Assembly: GCA_027069035.1 (NCBI GenBank)
Contig: JALXFI010000397.1
Span: 1-7,600 of the forward strand
Direction of reading: 5' to 3'
DNA from: a bacterium
GTDB lineage: Bacteria; Desulfobacterota; GWC2-55-46; S146-80; JALXFI01
Length of the DNA: 7,600 nucleotides
In this document: piece by piece, positions 7,094-7,600 of the stretch
Layout of the letters: each line of letters begins with the position of its first letter
How positions within the stretch are numbered: the stretch's first letter is position 1
Notes under the pieces: generated by a model
What the model saw: the letters and a program-made list of their open reading frames with translations, nothing else
Told to the model about the DNA's origin: nothing
Databases searched by the model: none
Made by a program: the position numbers and the translations under genes

Positions 7094-7600
7094 ATGAAGG
7101 TTGCATTTATACACGACTGGCTCACAGGCATGAGAGGCGGGGAGAAGGTTCTTGAGGTCTTTTGCGAGCTTTTTCCCGATGCCCATCTCTATACGCTTCT
7201 TCATATAAAAGGCAGCGTTTCGCAAACTATTGAAAATATGGATATAAGAACATCTTTTCTTCAGAGACTGCCTTTTATAGAAAAGAGATATCGTTATTTT
7301 CTACCGCTCTTTCCGGCGGCTATTGAAAGATTTGATTTAAGCGATTACAATCTCATTGTGTCAACCAGCCATTGTGTCGCAAAAGGCGTTATTCCTTCCC
7401 CTTATGCCTGTCACATATCTTATATACATACTCCGATGAGGTATATATGGGATATGTATCATGAGTATTTTGGTAAAAACAGTTCTTTAATTTTAAAGAT
7501 ATGTATGCCTTTTTTTGCAAATTACTTGAGGATGTGGGATGTCTCGTCAAGTGCAAGGGTGGATTATTTTGTTGCAAACTCAAGGCATGTGGCTTCAAGG
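7094..7600 (+). CDS. GT4 family glycosyltransferase, WbaZ-like, 3'-truncated (first 169 residues)
   Basis: The frame opens at ATG 7094, seven bases after the preceding TAA, and stays open to the right edge, so the C-terminal donor domain is missing. The visible 169 residues are the acceptor domain of a GT4 enzyme of the WbaZ-like group, whose named member is an O-antigen mannosyltransferase. Marks are IHDWLTGMRGGEKVLEV (6-22), CELFPDAHLYTLL (24-36), TSFLQRLPFIEKRYRY (53-68), IERFDL (77-82), STSHCVAKG (90-98), the strongly conserved HTPMRYIWD (112-120) and ANSRHVA (161-167). Full-length members have about 370-400 residues. There is no clear Shine-Dalgarno before the ATG, but the start gives the expected beta strand MKVAFIHDW and the gly-rich loop at the normal distance. 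Mannose is a possible donor sugar from the group name only. The tight spacing puts it in the same operon. Confidence 0.9.
   Translation, partial: MKVAFIHDWLTGMRGGEKVLEVFCELFPDAHLYTLLHIKGSVSQTIENMDIRTSFLQRLPFIEKRYRYFLPLFPAAIERFDLSDYNLIVSTSHCVAKGVIPSPYACHISYIHTPMRYIWDMYHEYFGKNSSLILKICMPFFANYLRMWDVSSSARVDYFVANSRHVASR

Noticed and set aside
1..7600. A wholly new defence, mobile or RNA-based system
   Set aside because: Every long plus-strand frame belongs to a recognisable glycan-biosynthesis family, the gaps are at most 63 bases, and no repeats, arrays, integrase or transposase signals are visible.

Overview
The window is a gene-dense, one-direction (+ strand) stretch of a cell-surface polysaccharide biosynthesis locus, of lipopolysaccharide (LPS) core, O-antigen or related type. 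It comes from a bacterium that most likely has an outer membrane. The base composition leans to A+T by eye, with frequent ATA, AGA and AGG codons. Two ADP-heptose:LPS heptosyltransferase-type (GT9) enzymes and a WaaG-like GT4 enzyme point to a Gram-negative envelope. The sequence does not fix the lineage; the mix of families recalls Nitrospirota, Desulfobacterota or other environmental Gram-negatives, but that is only an impression.

Layout: 1-1074 is the 3' part of a multi-pass membrane protein of the DUF2079 family, entering from the left edge. 1075-1137 is a short non-coding spacer. 1138-2295 is a GT4 glycosyltransferase resembling WaaG. 2292-3716 is a Wzx-type polysaccharide flippase. 3713-4882 is a second GT4 glycosyltransferase. 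4904-6046 and 6043-7086 are two tandem GT9 heptosyltransferase-family proteins. 7094-7600 is the first 169 codons of a third GT4 enzyme, WbaZ-like, running off the right edge.

The genes look like one operon. Three junctions overlap stop and start (ATGA at 2292 and 3713, probably TTGA at 6043), the remaining gaps are 7 to 63 bases, and no convincing terminator or internal promoter is visible. A plausible reading is that the GT4 and GT9 enzymes build a glycan on the inner face of the cytoplasmic membrane and the flippase moves the lipid-linked product across. The DUF2079 protein may act in the membrane on that product or on a lipid-linked sugar, but this is inference. No Wzy polymerase, ligase or chain-length regulator is visible.

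I found no RNA gene, CRISPR array, insertion sequence or clear new system. The points worth a second look are modest: a shared four-cysteine motif at the end of both GT9 proteins, a probable TTG start set by a well-placed ribosome binding site, G7 tracts inside two glycosyltransferase genes, and an in-frame arrangement of the DUF2079 gene and the first GT4 gene separated by one TAG stop.
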